In this document: positions 1 through 8,407 of the stretch, piece after piece | Position numbering within the stretch: position 1 is the first letter of the stretch | How the letters are laid out: every line of letters begins with the position of its first letter | Assembly (NCBI GenBank): GCA_049999805.1 | Contig: JBNGIO010006114.1 | Location: 1-21,933, forward strand | Direction: 5' to 3' | DNA length: 21,933 bases | DNA from: Folioceros fuciformis | Taxonomy: Eukaryota > Anthocerotophyta > Anthocerotopsida > Anthocerotales | Notes under the pieces: generated by a model | What the model was told of the DNA's origin: nothing | Database searches by the model: none | What the model saw: only the letters and a program-made list of their open reading frames with translations | Translations under genes and position numbers: made by a program

Positions 1-814
1 GGCAGACGGCAACTCGGTCAGGCTGCAAGCAGGCAGCTTGGCCTGGTTGTAGGCCACCAGCCGTTGTAGGAAGGCGGCCTCATAGCGGCAGCGAGGACAG
101 GGTGGTATGTGGTCTAGCCAGGGCAGATCCGGCCAAGCAACTAGCTGATCAACTGGGCAGGCGACTGGTCGCGGTGGGGCCAGACATGTGCTGGCCGGAT
201 CGCCTGCCAGCCAACGAGCAGGTCAGAAGCAGGCGGTTCCGGCCAGGCGTCCAGGTAGCCGCGGGGTAGCTTGGCAGCAGGCTGGTGGGCAAGCGACCGG
301 CAGGCGAACTTGCCTGGCTGGATTTGGAGGCAGCTAGCGGCCTTTGGTAAATTGAACAAGGCAAGCAGGCGACGGCCAGGGGAGTTGGGCAAGCGGGCAG
401 GCTGCCTGGCCAGATCCAGGCCGGGCTGGCCAGCGGGCGAGTCCAGGCACCCGAGCCGATTGGTAGGGGGGCCTACCAGATCCGGCTCGCTTCCCAGCCG
501 AATCTAGCCAATCAGCAGGTTGGCCAGGCCACGGGCAGCAGCGGCCGTGGATGGCGTGCGACCGGATGGCGAGCAGGATCGATCGGCAAGCCTGGCGGGT
601 TGAGCTAGGCTTGGCTAGATCCTGGCCGGCAGGACACTCCAAGCATGGCAGGCCGAGGCCGAAGTTGGAAGCCGGGCGCTGGCCTGGCTGTAGGATCCCG
701 GCAGGAGGCAGGCAACCGAGATGGACCCAAGTTAGCTAGGCCGGGGGGAAACAAACTGGTCGTGGCTGGAGGTGGCTGCTGGCTAGAAAGGTGGTAGCTT
801 GCAGTGCCTGGCCG

Positions 815-914
815 NNNNNNNNNNNNNNNNNNNNNNNNNNNNNNNNNNNNNNNNNNNNNNNNNNNNNNNNNNNNNNNNNNNNNNNNNNNNNNNNNNNNNN
901 NNNNNNNNNNNNNN
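815..914. other. Assembly gap, 100 N
   Basis: Exactly 100 N, the usual placeholder for a gap of unknown size. It lies inside the GC-rich repeat block and ends 8 bases before a perfect 10-bp inverted repeat, so sequencing or assembly probably failed on repetitive, hairpin-forming DNA. ORFs read across it are artefacts. Confidence 0.95.
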
Positions 915-922
915 ATTCAGGG

Positions 923-950
923 GCCGACTGGCTAGGCCTGGCCAGTCGGC
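923..950. repeat. Perfect inverted repeat, 10-bp arms
   Basis: GCCGACTGGC at 923-932 is the exact reverse complement of GCCAGTCGGC at 941-950, with an 8-base loop. The arms are GC-rich, so a stable stem is likely. It lies just right of the 100-N gap. Confidence 0.8.
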
Positions 951-1818
951 GGGCTGGGCTGATTGGGGCCGGCGAGCAGGTAAGGCCCAGGAGGGGCAGG
1001 CTGGGGGAACAGAACGGGCGGCTGGTTGGACGGATCCTAGTAGGTGGGCCTGGCTGGATCGCCATGCGGCCGCTGGCTGGCTACAGTAGCAAATCGGTCT
1101 GCAGGCTAGCGGGTTGGATTTAGCCAGCGAGGGGATCGGCCTGGCTGCAGCTAGAGGCGGCCAGGCAGATAGCCCAAGGGCTAGCAGGGACCAAGCGCTG
1201 GCCGGCCAGGCAGGCAGCCAGAGGTGGCGCTGGATCCAGGCTAGACGGGCCTTGGGCTGATCCAAGCGGTAATGGCTGGCAGGTGAGTTTGAGGCGGATC
1301 AAGGCAGCCAGTGGGCCAGGGAGATCCTTGCCGAGGGGGAGTTCGGGCCAGGAGGAATCTTGGCGGGTGGCGGGCTATTGAAGAGCTTAGGCAGCAGCCC
1401 AGCCCGGCTCAGCTGCTGGGAAGCAGGCAGGCTTGCTTGCAGGCTCTTGGACTGGTCAGCAGCAGGTTGGTGGAGCCAGGTCGAAGCCAGGAGCACGCCA
1501 GGCAAGCAGGATGGATCGTAGCCAAGCAGCAAGCGGGGCGGATCCAAGCTGATTGGGACCAAGGTTGGAACCGAAGGCTGGCAAGCGTCCTAGCAGCAGG
1601 ATCCCACGCAGCGGCTGGCTAGGTGGGATCATGGCAAGTAGCCGGGTAGGCCAGGAGGGCGGCTGCCAAGGTCGAAGATAGGACACTCCAGGGTTGTGGC
1701 AGACAGGCAAGTAGGCGGAGCTAGGATGTGCAGAATCGGGCTCAGCGGGATTGAAGCTGGCAGGAGGCCCAACGGCAGTCGAATCCAAGCAAGGCGGCTG
1801 TGGGCTTCGGGGTGATTC

Positions 1819-1844
1819 GGGCTCTGGCCAATCGGCCAGAGCCC
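1819..1844. repeat. Perfect inverted repeat, 11-bp arms, 4-base loop
   Basis: GGGCTCTGGCC at 1819-1829 and GGCCAGAGCCC at 1834-1844 are exact reverse complements separated by AATC. This is the tightest hairpin I found in the GC-rich block. No T-run, gene or other signal next to it gives it a terminator or regulatory role, so I record it only as structure. Confidence 0.85.
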
Positions 1845-2702
1845 TACAGATCGAGTTGCAGGCAACCAGTAGCGGCAGTGGATGGCGTGCGGCTAGGCGG
1901 CGGGCAGAGTCGATTAGGCAGCAAAGCGGCCGGGGAAGGACCCGAGAGCCGGGCAGTGTCTGGCTGCAGGAACCCAAGCAGCCAGGCATGCTGGCTTCCG
2001 GCCTCTAAGCAAACGAAACCAGCAGCCAGCCAAGCCGGGCAGGCTGGTTGCCTGGCTGGATTCGGAAGGCAGGAGGCCAGTGTGTGGCCTCGGTGCAGGC
2101 GGCTTGGCTGGCGCTGAAGGCTGGCTGCATGGGAGGAAGGGGCTCTAGACGGCTGGGGCCGGATTCAGTCGGCCAGGCGGATGAGAGGGGAGCGCTGGCC
2201 TCCAAGTGACCGACGCTCCGAGCAGGCGAGTGCCAAGATTAGTCTAGCAGGCTGGCTGGTTGGTGGAGAATCTAAGCCTAGCCGGATTGTTGGGGCTGAG
2301 CGGGGCCGGGGTGGCAGGATCCAGGCAACAATGGTAGGTGGGCCCGAATCGTGATAAGCAAGCGGCAAGATCCGAACTTGTTGACCAGACGGGCTGGGTC
2401 GCCGCTCACTAGCGAGGAGATTGATCGGTAGGCCGGGCAAGGGGTTGGCAGTTAAATTTGGGCCGGGTAGTGTAGTCAAGTAGGTGGCAGGATAGAGATT
2501 GATCAGCACAGTAGGAACCAGCACCCCCCTCAGGATTCATTGTAGGATTACGGCGGGCCAGCTTTGGACCAGAACGATGGATGGCAGGCAGGAGCTGGAT
2601 CCAAGCGGCTAGCAGGCGGCCATTTCTCAACGGGCTGAGCAAAGCAGGGCAGTTGGGAGGAGGTTCGTGACTCTAGAGAAAGAGGGAACAATGTTGCTGT
2701 AG

Positions 2703-3029
2703 GCCTTTGGAGCGGTCAACCTGGACAGCACCGAATGCGTTCGTAAGCCAGGCATTGCCATTTCTGCAACTAGATTGGAGCCCGAGCAGCCGCATGACAT
2801 AATTAGCATTTTTCTTGCAGGCGGGGAGCCAGATGGTGGGATGGCACTTTCAGGTGCTAGGTTTACAAGGCTGCTCCTCAAGGGCATCAGATGGGTAGCT
2901 GGGCTGGACCATGGGGCCTCCTTGGCCAGCAGGATGGGGAGTAGACGACTGGAGGAAGGTGGAGGCTTTGAAGGGTTGCAGGATGATTTGAAGGAAAGGG
3001 ATGATCCGAGAGAGGAGAGGAGAGTGTGA
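2703..3029 (+). CDS. Unrecognised open segment, possible gene fragment
   Basis: An uninterrupted frame of about 108 codons runs from just after a TAG at 2700-2702 to a stop at 3027-3029. It has no convincing ATG at its left end. The translation has varied composition, with a Gly/Glu-rich middle and a charged Glu/Arg/Asp-rich tail, unlike the low-complexity ORFs of the preceding block. I do not recognise a domain. The opposite strand is also open across 2627-3070 and is Ser/Pro/Leu-rich, so the coding strand is uncertain and the segment may be non-coding. No promoter or splice signal is obvious. Confidence 0.2.
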   Translation, partial: AFGAVNLDSTECVRKPGIAISATRLEPEQPHDIISIFLAGGEPDGGMALSGARFTRLLLKGIRWVAGLDHGASLASRMGSRRLEEGGGFEGLQDDLKERDDPREERRV

Positions 3030-3079
3030 GAGGCTAGTGATTTTTGGTAGGGAGCAACTAGCGGTGTCAAGGGGTCACA

Positions 3080-3200
3080 ACCCCTCTTAGGTCGGGGTTA
3101 GGTTAGGTCGGAATCAGGGTTAGGATTATGTCGGATTAAGAATAGGTCAGAGTTAGGGTTAGGATTAGGTCAGAGTTAGGTTTAGGTCAAAGTTAGGGGC
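3080..3200 (+). repeat. Degenerate TTAGG-rich array
   Basis: About ten imperfect copies of a word like GGTTAGGTCAGAGTTAGG occur in a row, with pieces such as GTTAGGGTTAGG inside. It resembles telomere-like sequence but is not the plant repeat TTTAGGG in register, and copies differ by several bases. It could be a degenerate interstitial telomere-like tract or a simple minisatellite of about 10-12 bp. It lies directly left of the 32-bp tandem array, which carries a similar motif on the opposite strand. Confidence 0.6.
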
Positions 3201-3238
3201 GGCTTAGGTCAGAGAGAGACTGCTAAGTGGTTGACTCA

Positions 3239-3417
3239 GGCTAACCCTAGTAGACAGAGATGGAGGATGAGGCTAACCCTAGTANNNNNNNNNNGCTAAC
3301 CCTAGTAGACAGAGATGGAGGATGAGGCTAACCCTAGTAGATAGAGATGGAGGATGAGGCTAACCCTAGTAGACAGAGATGGAGGATGAGGCTAACCCTA
3401 GTAGACAGAGATGGAGG
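3239..3417. repeat. 32-bp tandem repeat (minisatellite)
   Basis: Units begin with GGCTAACCCTAGTAG and continue with ACAGAGATGGAGGATGA. They start at 3239, 3271, 3294 (after the N gap), 3326, 3358 and 3390. Copies are nearly identical; I see one difference, ATAGAG for ACAGAG, in the unit starting at 3326. The last unit is cut short at about 3417. The high identity implies recent expansion or homogenisation. There are no spacers between units, so it is not a CRISPR array. Confidence 0.92.
3285..3294. other. Assembly gap, 10 N, inside the 32-bp array
   Basis: Ten N sit within a repeat unit. The flanking units are out of register by this amount: unit starts 3271 and 3294 are 23 apart instead of a multiple of 32. 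The true missing length, if the array is regular, must therefore be 19 plus a multiple of 32 bases. Confidence 0.9.
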
Positions 3418-3637
3418 TTTGGGCCAAGGTAGTATAAGAGGTCAGACCTGTCATTGAGAAGGGGGCTGTCTACGGTGCGATTTCCTTGGACCTTGTGTGC
3501 AGAACTCCTAGCCTAGGACGCTGACCTGGTTGAGACTGAACAAAGGTCCTGATTTCCCTTGCCACTAGGGGAACATGGAGGATCCCAAGACTACCAAGAT
3601 CCGTGTGGCCGGATCTGCAAGGGCTGAATGATTCGCA
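3418..3637 (+). other. Short spacer with TATA-like site and an 18-codon ORF
   Basis: The spacer between two repeat arrays contains a TATA-like GTATAAGAG near 3430. About 140 bases downstream is ATG at 3575, opening an 18-residue frame (MEDPKTTKIRVAGSARAE) that ends at TGA 3629-3631. This arrangement could be a remnant of a promoter and first exon, or of an LTR and leader, but nothing confirms either. No known peptide is recognised. Confidence 0.25.
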
Positions 3638-4022
3638 GGCTGGCTGAAGTGAAGTGACAGGAGCGTGAGCCAGGAGGGCTATCCAGTCCTAGCATCCACA
3701 CTACGCTTGATGGCTGTAAGGAGTGAAGCCGTTGTGTCCCAACTTCCAGGGGATAGCTGAAGCAAAAAGAAGAAGAGTTGGAGTGAAGTGCCTAGAAGTA
3801 AAGAGTGAGTTGCTGAGGTGCAGGAGTGTGTGCTGAAGTGAAGGGAGAAGGGCTGAAGTGAAGAAGGAAGGACTGAAGTGGGGATCATGAAGAGCTGAAG
3901 GACTGAAGATCTGGAGTGTGAGTTGTATGAGCTGAAGTGAAGAAGAGAGGACTGAAGTGGGGATCATAAAGAGTTGAAAGATTGAAGATCTGGAGTGTGA
4001 GTTGTGTGAGCTGATTTGAAGA
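3638..4022. repeat. Purine-rich GCTGAAGTGAAG repeat tract
   Basis: The tract is built from variants of GCTGAAGTGAAG and GGACTGAAGTGG. It includes a direct duplication of about 79 bp: GGGGATCATGAAGAGCTGAA near 3880 recurs as GGGGATCATAAAGAGTTGAA near 3959, each followed by a near-identical GATCTGGAGTGTGAGTTGT. The complementary strand is open in more than one frame with Ser/Leu/Phe/His-rich repeats, which follows from the repeat and is not taken as coding. The tract lies just left of the truncated end of the chromovirus. Confidence 0.75.
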
Positions 4023-4187
4023 TAGGCTAGGCTTCTGGCCCCCCTTGTTGTGTGCGTGTCGATAGGTCTATAGAATGGCTGATAGGTAGAGGTGTGAGTA
4101 GATAGCTGTAGGTGTTCCTTGACACTAGTTCACTCCCTTGGGAGCAAATCATAAGGCTGCAACGACAATTAGGGGAGGTGTGGCCCT

Positions 4188-4760
4188 TTGGTGTTTCTTG
4201 GGTGCAAGAAATCACTTCACACCTTCACCCAACTGAAACAAGCTCTGAGCTCAGGGCCGATCTTGGCTGTGGCAAATTCCAAGGGGATCTATCATGTGCA
4301 CACAGATGCATCAGATCTCGCCCTTGGGGCTTATCTGTCCCAGGAGGGACGGGCGATTGCCTACGAGTCCCACAAGCTCCAGGGAGCACAAGTTAATTAC
4401 CCAGTTCATGACAAAGAAATGCTTGCCATCATCCATGCACTCATGGTCTGGAGACATTACCTACTGGGAAAGAGGTTCACAATGCACACGGATCACCATT
4501 CCCTCCAGCACTTCTTTACCCAGCCCAACTTGAATGCATGTCAGCGGAGGTAGTCAGAATACTTAGTTGATTTTAACTTTGAGATTAAGTACATCACTGG
4601 AGCCTCTAACGTGGTAGTAGATGCCCTCCACAGGCGAGCTCTCACTTTGATGACCTCTCAACTGGACACCATCAGGCTTGTCCAAGCAGCCATCCCAAGA
4701 GATCTACACCTGCAGCAGATATACCAGCAGATAGTACAAGACACAGCGGAAGGCATTTGA
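4188..4760 (+). pseudogene. Chromovirus RT connection and RNase H remnant
   Basis: Frame 3 encodes the end of the RT thumb/connection (pattern F-T-x-LKQAL near residue 13) and an RNase H domain. Visible motifs are HTDASDLALGAYL, EKEM-type DKEMLAI, and the YLLG...HTDHHSL stretch typical of Ty3 RNase H. The frame is broken by TAG at 4551-4553, continues in the same frame with a recognisable tail (a DALHRR motif, family form DALSRR), and stops at 4758-4760. The reading frame then shifts to frame 2 for integrase. The catalytic RT with its YxDD box is missing. RNase H would degrade the RNA strand of the RNA:DNA hybrid; this copy cannot make an intact protein. Confidence 0.85.
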
Positions 4761-4810
4761 TGCAGACTTACCAGCTCATAGCTTTGATGCAGACTTACCA
4801 GCTCAAAGAC
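4757..4810 (+). repeat. 27-bp tandem duplication in pol
   Basis: TTTGATGCAGACTTACCAG begins at 4757 and again 27 bases later, followed each time by CTCA. The unit is nine codons, so it does not change frame within itself, although the adjoining RNase H/integrase junction is frameshifted. It lies where RNase H passes into the integrase zinc domain and is probably a local replication-slippage event. Confidence 0.85.
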
Positions 4811-5603
4811 ACTTGTGTTTACAAGAAGGGTCGATTGGTGATTCCTCAACAGCTGAAGGAGATCTAGAGAGGGATCCTGCACGACTCTCTCATCTCTGGA
4901 CACTTAGGTATCGACAAAACCTATGAGCGGGTGAAAACCCATTTCCACTGGGAGGGCCTGCGAAATGATTGCATACAATGGGTCAGAAGCTGCACCTCCT
5001 ATCAACAGACAAAACCAGAGCATCAAAAAACACCAAGGTTGTTGTTACCTTTACAAGTACCTGAGGGAAGATTCCAATCCATCTCCATGGACTTTGTGAC
5101 TGCCCTTCCCCGCACACGTACAGGAAAGGACAGCATATGGGTGGTTATGGACATAAAGTCCAAGTGCTGCCATTTCATTCCAGTGAATTCCAACGTCATA
5201 ACCCCATGACTTGCCACCATATTCACAAAGGAGATCTTTACGCTTTATGGGTGCCCGTAGAATATTGTCTCAGACTGGGACCCCATGTTTACAGCATGGT
5301 TCTGGCGATCCTTCGCCAAAACCCCGGGCATCCGACAGAGCTTGTCCTCCACATGCCACCCCGAGTCAGATGGTCAAATAGAGCACCAAATCCAAGTGCT
5401 TGAAGACATGTTGCGGCATTATACACAAGACAAGAAAGGCAAGTGGGAGGAATTCTTACCCCCCCTCGAGTTTGCCTACCATAGCTCCAAGCACGCCGCC
5501 ACAGGAGTATCCCCCTTCAAATTGCTGTATGGCAAGAATCCACCACCTCCCGGACTCTGGCCAGCTAGCGAAGCCAAGTGGAGAAGTGCAGCCGAGGTTG
5601 CAG

Positions 5604-5608
5604 AGGAC
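5604..5608 (+). repeat. Target-site duplication AGGAC, left copy
   Basis: AGGAC lies immediately left of the copia LTR start and matches AGGAC at 12443-12447 on the right. Five bases is the standard duplication for copia integrase. It is part of the chromovirus integrase reading frame. Confidence 0.95.
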
Positions 5609-5819
5609 TGTAAACTATCAGAAGATAGTCATTTAACATAAAAAAATGCAAGAGAGCCAGGAGGCTGAGACTTTGTGTACAATACTATATATGTGTATAT
5701 CTCAAGTGTTTTAAAAACAAAACTTTGTCAATATATATGGGCAACCCTAAGGGTATGACCCTTGAATATAATTTAACCTAAGCAGGTTAAATATGGTTAA
5801 TCACTAATTAACCCTAACA
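5609..5819 (-). repeat. Copia 3' LTR
   Basis: It starts TGTAAACTATCAG and ends AACCCTAACA on the + strand, with the TG...CA ends expected of an LTR. It is the element's 3' LTR because a polypurine tract adjoins its inner edge. It contains TATATATG-type promoter-like sequence and aligns without gaps to 12232-12442. Confidence 0.95.
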
Positions 5820-5828
5820 CTCCCTCTT
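5820..5828 (-). promoter_or_regulatory. Polypurine tract of the copia element
   Basis: CTCCCTCTT on the + strand, AAGAGGGAG on the element's sense strand, sits directly against the 3' LTR. This is the expected place for the RNase H-resistant primer of plus-strand DNA synthesis. Confidence 0.8.
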
Positions 5829-5859
5829 AACCTACGCTGGTTAAAAGTGAAGCTCAAGA

Positions 5860-6482
5860 GTGAAGAAGAAGGACGAGCTCACACGAACCCCAACTATCAC
5901 CACGTTTCCTCGTGACGACACTTCAGTTGCCGTCATTACTTGTCACGATAAACTTCTGTGCCATGGTGATAATTGCGATCACATCCTACATTTGGTTGTT
6001 CATTCAGGCTACAAAGAGGGGACTTGGCGCTTAGCAGAAGTAGGACTTCGACAAATCAGTAGGGGCTTTTCTTCCAATTGCGGCAGTGCGCTACCATCGT
6101 CACCATTCTCTCCTACAGGATGGCATGCAACAGCTTTGACTCCTTGGAGATGGGCAGTAGCAGCATCAAGCATCTGAGAAATCCGCCACCTAAACAGCTT
6201 CCTACTCTGTCATCTCCCTCTGTAACTGGGAAGTCATGGTGGCCAAACAAGGCTAACATGGAGCTGTTGTGGCATCAGATCAAGGCGCTCGAGATGTGCA
6301 ACGAACTGGAAGACCTCATCTCATATGCAAAGAAGAAAGCACGGGAACTGGAGGCCCTTTAAGCTAAGAGGCTTGCCGAGGATGAACTGTCGCTACCCTT
6401 AACACTTGCAGAGTATAGTACAGTGATGTGGGAGCCTGAAGAGCTTGGCTACATCCTTTGGTCAGCAACAAGTGAGAGGTAA
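5860..6482 (+). pseudogene. Extra antisense ORF region between copia pol and 3' LTR
   Basis: This region lies opposite to the element's own genes. Frame 1 is open 5860-6177 and frame 3 is open 6078-6362. Frame 3 then runs, after a single TAA at 6360-6362, a further 39 codons to TAA at 6480-6482. The frame 3 part looks protein-like: a GKSWWPNKANMELLW segment, a Lys/Glu/Leu-rich helical stretch ending KKARELEAL, then an acidic, Trp-containing tail. One frameshift near 6080-6177 and one nonsense codon would explain the break. I recognise no domain. It may be an extra antisense ORF of the element, as reported for some plant LTR retrotransposons, or a captured host fragment. No minus-strand ORF competes here. 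Confidence 0.4.
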
Positions 6483-6700
6483 ACCTATCACCTTACAATA
6501 CTCTAGCATGTGATACACTCACGACTAGATTCTGCGCTTAGGCTTCATCCAATGAGGGCATCACAATGTTGACTTGCTATGAATAAGAGACAGTGAGAGC
6601 AAGCTCTGTATTTCGTGCGGACAACTGGACCAAGTATGGATTATTGAAAACTGGAAAAGCTGACTTGCAAACTGTCTCCATGAAGACTGAACTAGGTAGG

Positions 6701-7506
6701 TCACGTATTGGTAGTGGGAATGGAAAATGCCCTCAGCCCAAGGGCTTCTAAGTTTTTGTAATGCTTCTCCTTGGATAGACCCTTAGTAAAGATGTCAGCT
6801 GTGTTTTCATCTGTTGCCACATAGCTAACCTTAACAATTTCACGATCAACAACATCCCTGATATAATGGTGTTGTATTTCGATATGTTTCATTCTTGCAT
6901 GAAATTTAGGATTAGCCACAAGCTCCAGTGCCGACATGTTATCACATAGGATGGGAGTTGGAGCTGTCTACTTCTGTCCTAGGTGAAGGTACGCTCCCAC
7001 TCAGCCTCTTTTGAGGCTTCTGTTAAGCTTTTATACTCCGCCTCTGTCGATGATAAAGCTACTGATGTTTGCTTTTTATAGCTCCAATTAATAGCAGCTG
7101 AAGACAGCAGGGAACAGTATGTGGAAAGGCTTCGACGAGATTCTGTATCTGATGCCCAATCTGCATCCGTGAATCCTCTAAGTATAAGCTTTCCTTCATT
7201 ACTACTTCTATAAGCAAGTCCATATGATTGTGTCCCTTTTAGATAGCGAAAGACACGTTTGGTTGCTGTCCAATGTACCATGCCTGGATTTTCCAAGAAC
7301 TGAGACAAGGTGCTGACTGAATACTGTATGTCTGGGCGTGTCCAGTTAGCTATAAATATCAAACTTCCAATCACATGCCTGTACGGTACTTGTGCCATCT
7401 CCCTTATTTCATTTGTTGCTTGACGACATTGTAAACTAGTGAGCTTTGTCCCAAGGGCATAGGGAGTAGTAGAAGGTCTAGCCTGTTCGAGTTTAAACCT
7501 TTTCAA
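6701..7506 (-). pseudogene. Copia RT C-terminus and RNase H
   Basis: Two frames together cover the end of RT and the RNase H domain. Motifs in order are PYRHVIGSLIF, RPDIQYSVSTLSQF, the RNase H start FTDADWASD, ALSSTEAEY, CDNMSAL, then KHIEIQHHYIRD and the C-terminal ADIFTKGL. A TAG near 6979 ends the first frame and a frameshift near 6970 puts CDNMSAL onward into another frame. These are the conserved residues of copia RNase H (DAD, E, D of CDN), all still visible. The protein ends at the stop next to 6701, about 0.9 kb before the LTR. Confidence 0.92.
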
Positions 7507-8407
7507 AAGTTCCTGAACATATTGATATTGATGAATGAGGATTAGTTTTTCTTCATCATACTCGCAGCAACTAGATTCCTAGGCAGAATTTTAGCTCGCC
7601 AGTATCTTTCATCTTGAACTTATTACTTAGCATCTCTTTTACCTCTACTAACAATGGCTGACTGTTTGTGGCAAGTATGACATCGTCCACATACAGAGTA
7701 AGGATCACATATTCAGTTCCTTTTGTCAGTTTATAGACATTACTGTCTGCAGAACTCTAGACAAAAGAACTATTTATAAGGTACTCATGAATGGTGAGAT
7801 TCCATACTCGACCACTCTGTTTTAGACCATAAATGGTCTTTAGTAGCTTCAGTACTTGCTTAGGGTGTTTAGGATCCTCATAACCTTCAGGGTGTATCAT
7901 ATAAAGATTCTCATCCAGTGCTCCATATAAAAATGCCGTGCAGACATCCATCTGTTGTAGGTCTAGGTCGAATTCAACTGCGAGGGCAAAAATCATTCTT
8001 ATGGATTGTGCTCTCACAACAGGTGAGAATGTCTCTTGATAATCCAGTCCTTCTACCTGAGTGAATCCCCCTGTGACCAATCTGGCCTTATACCTTGCTA
8101 TCTCTCCCTTCGCATTAAGCTTTAGTTTGAATACCCAGTTACAGGAGATAGGTTTTCGGCTAGGAGGTAAGTCTACCAATATCCAAGTTTTGTTCTTCAC
8201 CAGAGAATTATATTCTTCGTCAACAGCAAATTTCCATTTGTTCCTTTCAAGTCCTGAGAATGCTTCTGTGAGGGATTTGGGTTCCAGATGTATAGTACTA
8301 GATGCAGAATGGCCAATGTCTATATATGCTGTCATGAAGTCGATTGACTCATATCTTGGCTCTTTCCATTGTTCTGGTGGAGGGCGATTCCTTGTTGACC
8401 TTCTCAA
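7507..8407 (-). pseudogene. Copia reverse transcriptase core
   Basis: Reading on the minus strand from the LRRSTRNRPPP hinge, the RT begins WKFAVDEEYNSL, then NWVFKLK, RYKARLV, GLDYQETFSPVV, and the metal-binding D in QMDVCTAFLYG, then TIYGLKQS. A stop occurs just after this, near 7757. The frame continues to the catalytic YVDD box at 7682-7693, which is intact, then MKDTGELKFCLGI and another stop. A frameshift near 7555 leads to the next segment. RT copies element RNA to DNA. The key aspartates survive but the frame is broken at least twice. Confidence 0.93.

Larger units (their letters stand above)
1..2640. repeat. GC-rich degenerate short-word repeat block
   Basis: The block is almost entirely recombined short words such as GGCAGGC, GGCTGGC, GGCCAGG, AGCAGG and GGATCCAG, with no clean fixed period visible by eye. 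All six frames give scattered open stretches of up to about 180 codons rich in Ala, Gly, Arg, Pro, Ser and Trp with no recognisable domain. That is what stop-poor GC-rich sequence produces by chance, so I call no gene here. The composition changes sharply to ordinary sequence near 2650. It could be an old diverged minisatellite, a satellite edge, or a GC-rich repeat family of this genome. I saw no LTR or terminal inverted repeats around it. Confidence 0.6.
4757..5608 (+). pseudogene. Chromovirus integrase remnant, N-terminal and catalytic parts
   Basis: Frame 2 gives the zinc domain (HDSLISGH, then WVRSCTSYQ) and the DDE core: D in SMDFVTALP, D in IVSDWDP, E in HPESDGQIEH. The catalytic triad is still present. 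Lesions are in-frame stops near 4865, at 5207-5209 and near 5258, a Cys-to-Tyr change in the zinc CxxC, and Trp where the family has Arg in SDRDP. The domain is cut at 5608 by the copia element, and the frame resumes at 12448. Integrase inserts the element's cDNA into chromatin. This copy is inactive. Confidence 0.88.

Noticed and set aside
141-2642. Many long ORFs on both strands in the GC-rich block, some over 100 codons
   Set aside because: Open frames in all six readings, biased composition, no motifs, several reading through N; expected by chance in stop-poor GC-rich repeats.
3080-3200. True telomere tract
   Set aside because: Copies are degenerate and not in register for TTTAGGG or TTAGGG; recorded only as telomere-like.
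3239-3417. CRISPR array
   Set aside because: The units are contiguous 32-bp tandem copies with no spacers, and the surrounding genes are eukaryotic retroelements.
3679-3967. Minus-strand Ser/Leu/Phe-rich ORFs
   Set aside because: They are the complement of the purine-rich repeat and repeat along with it; no domain.
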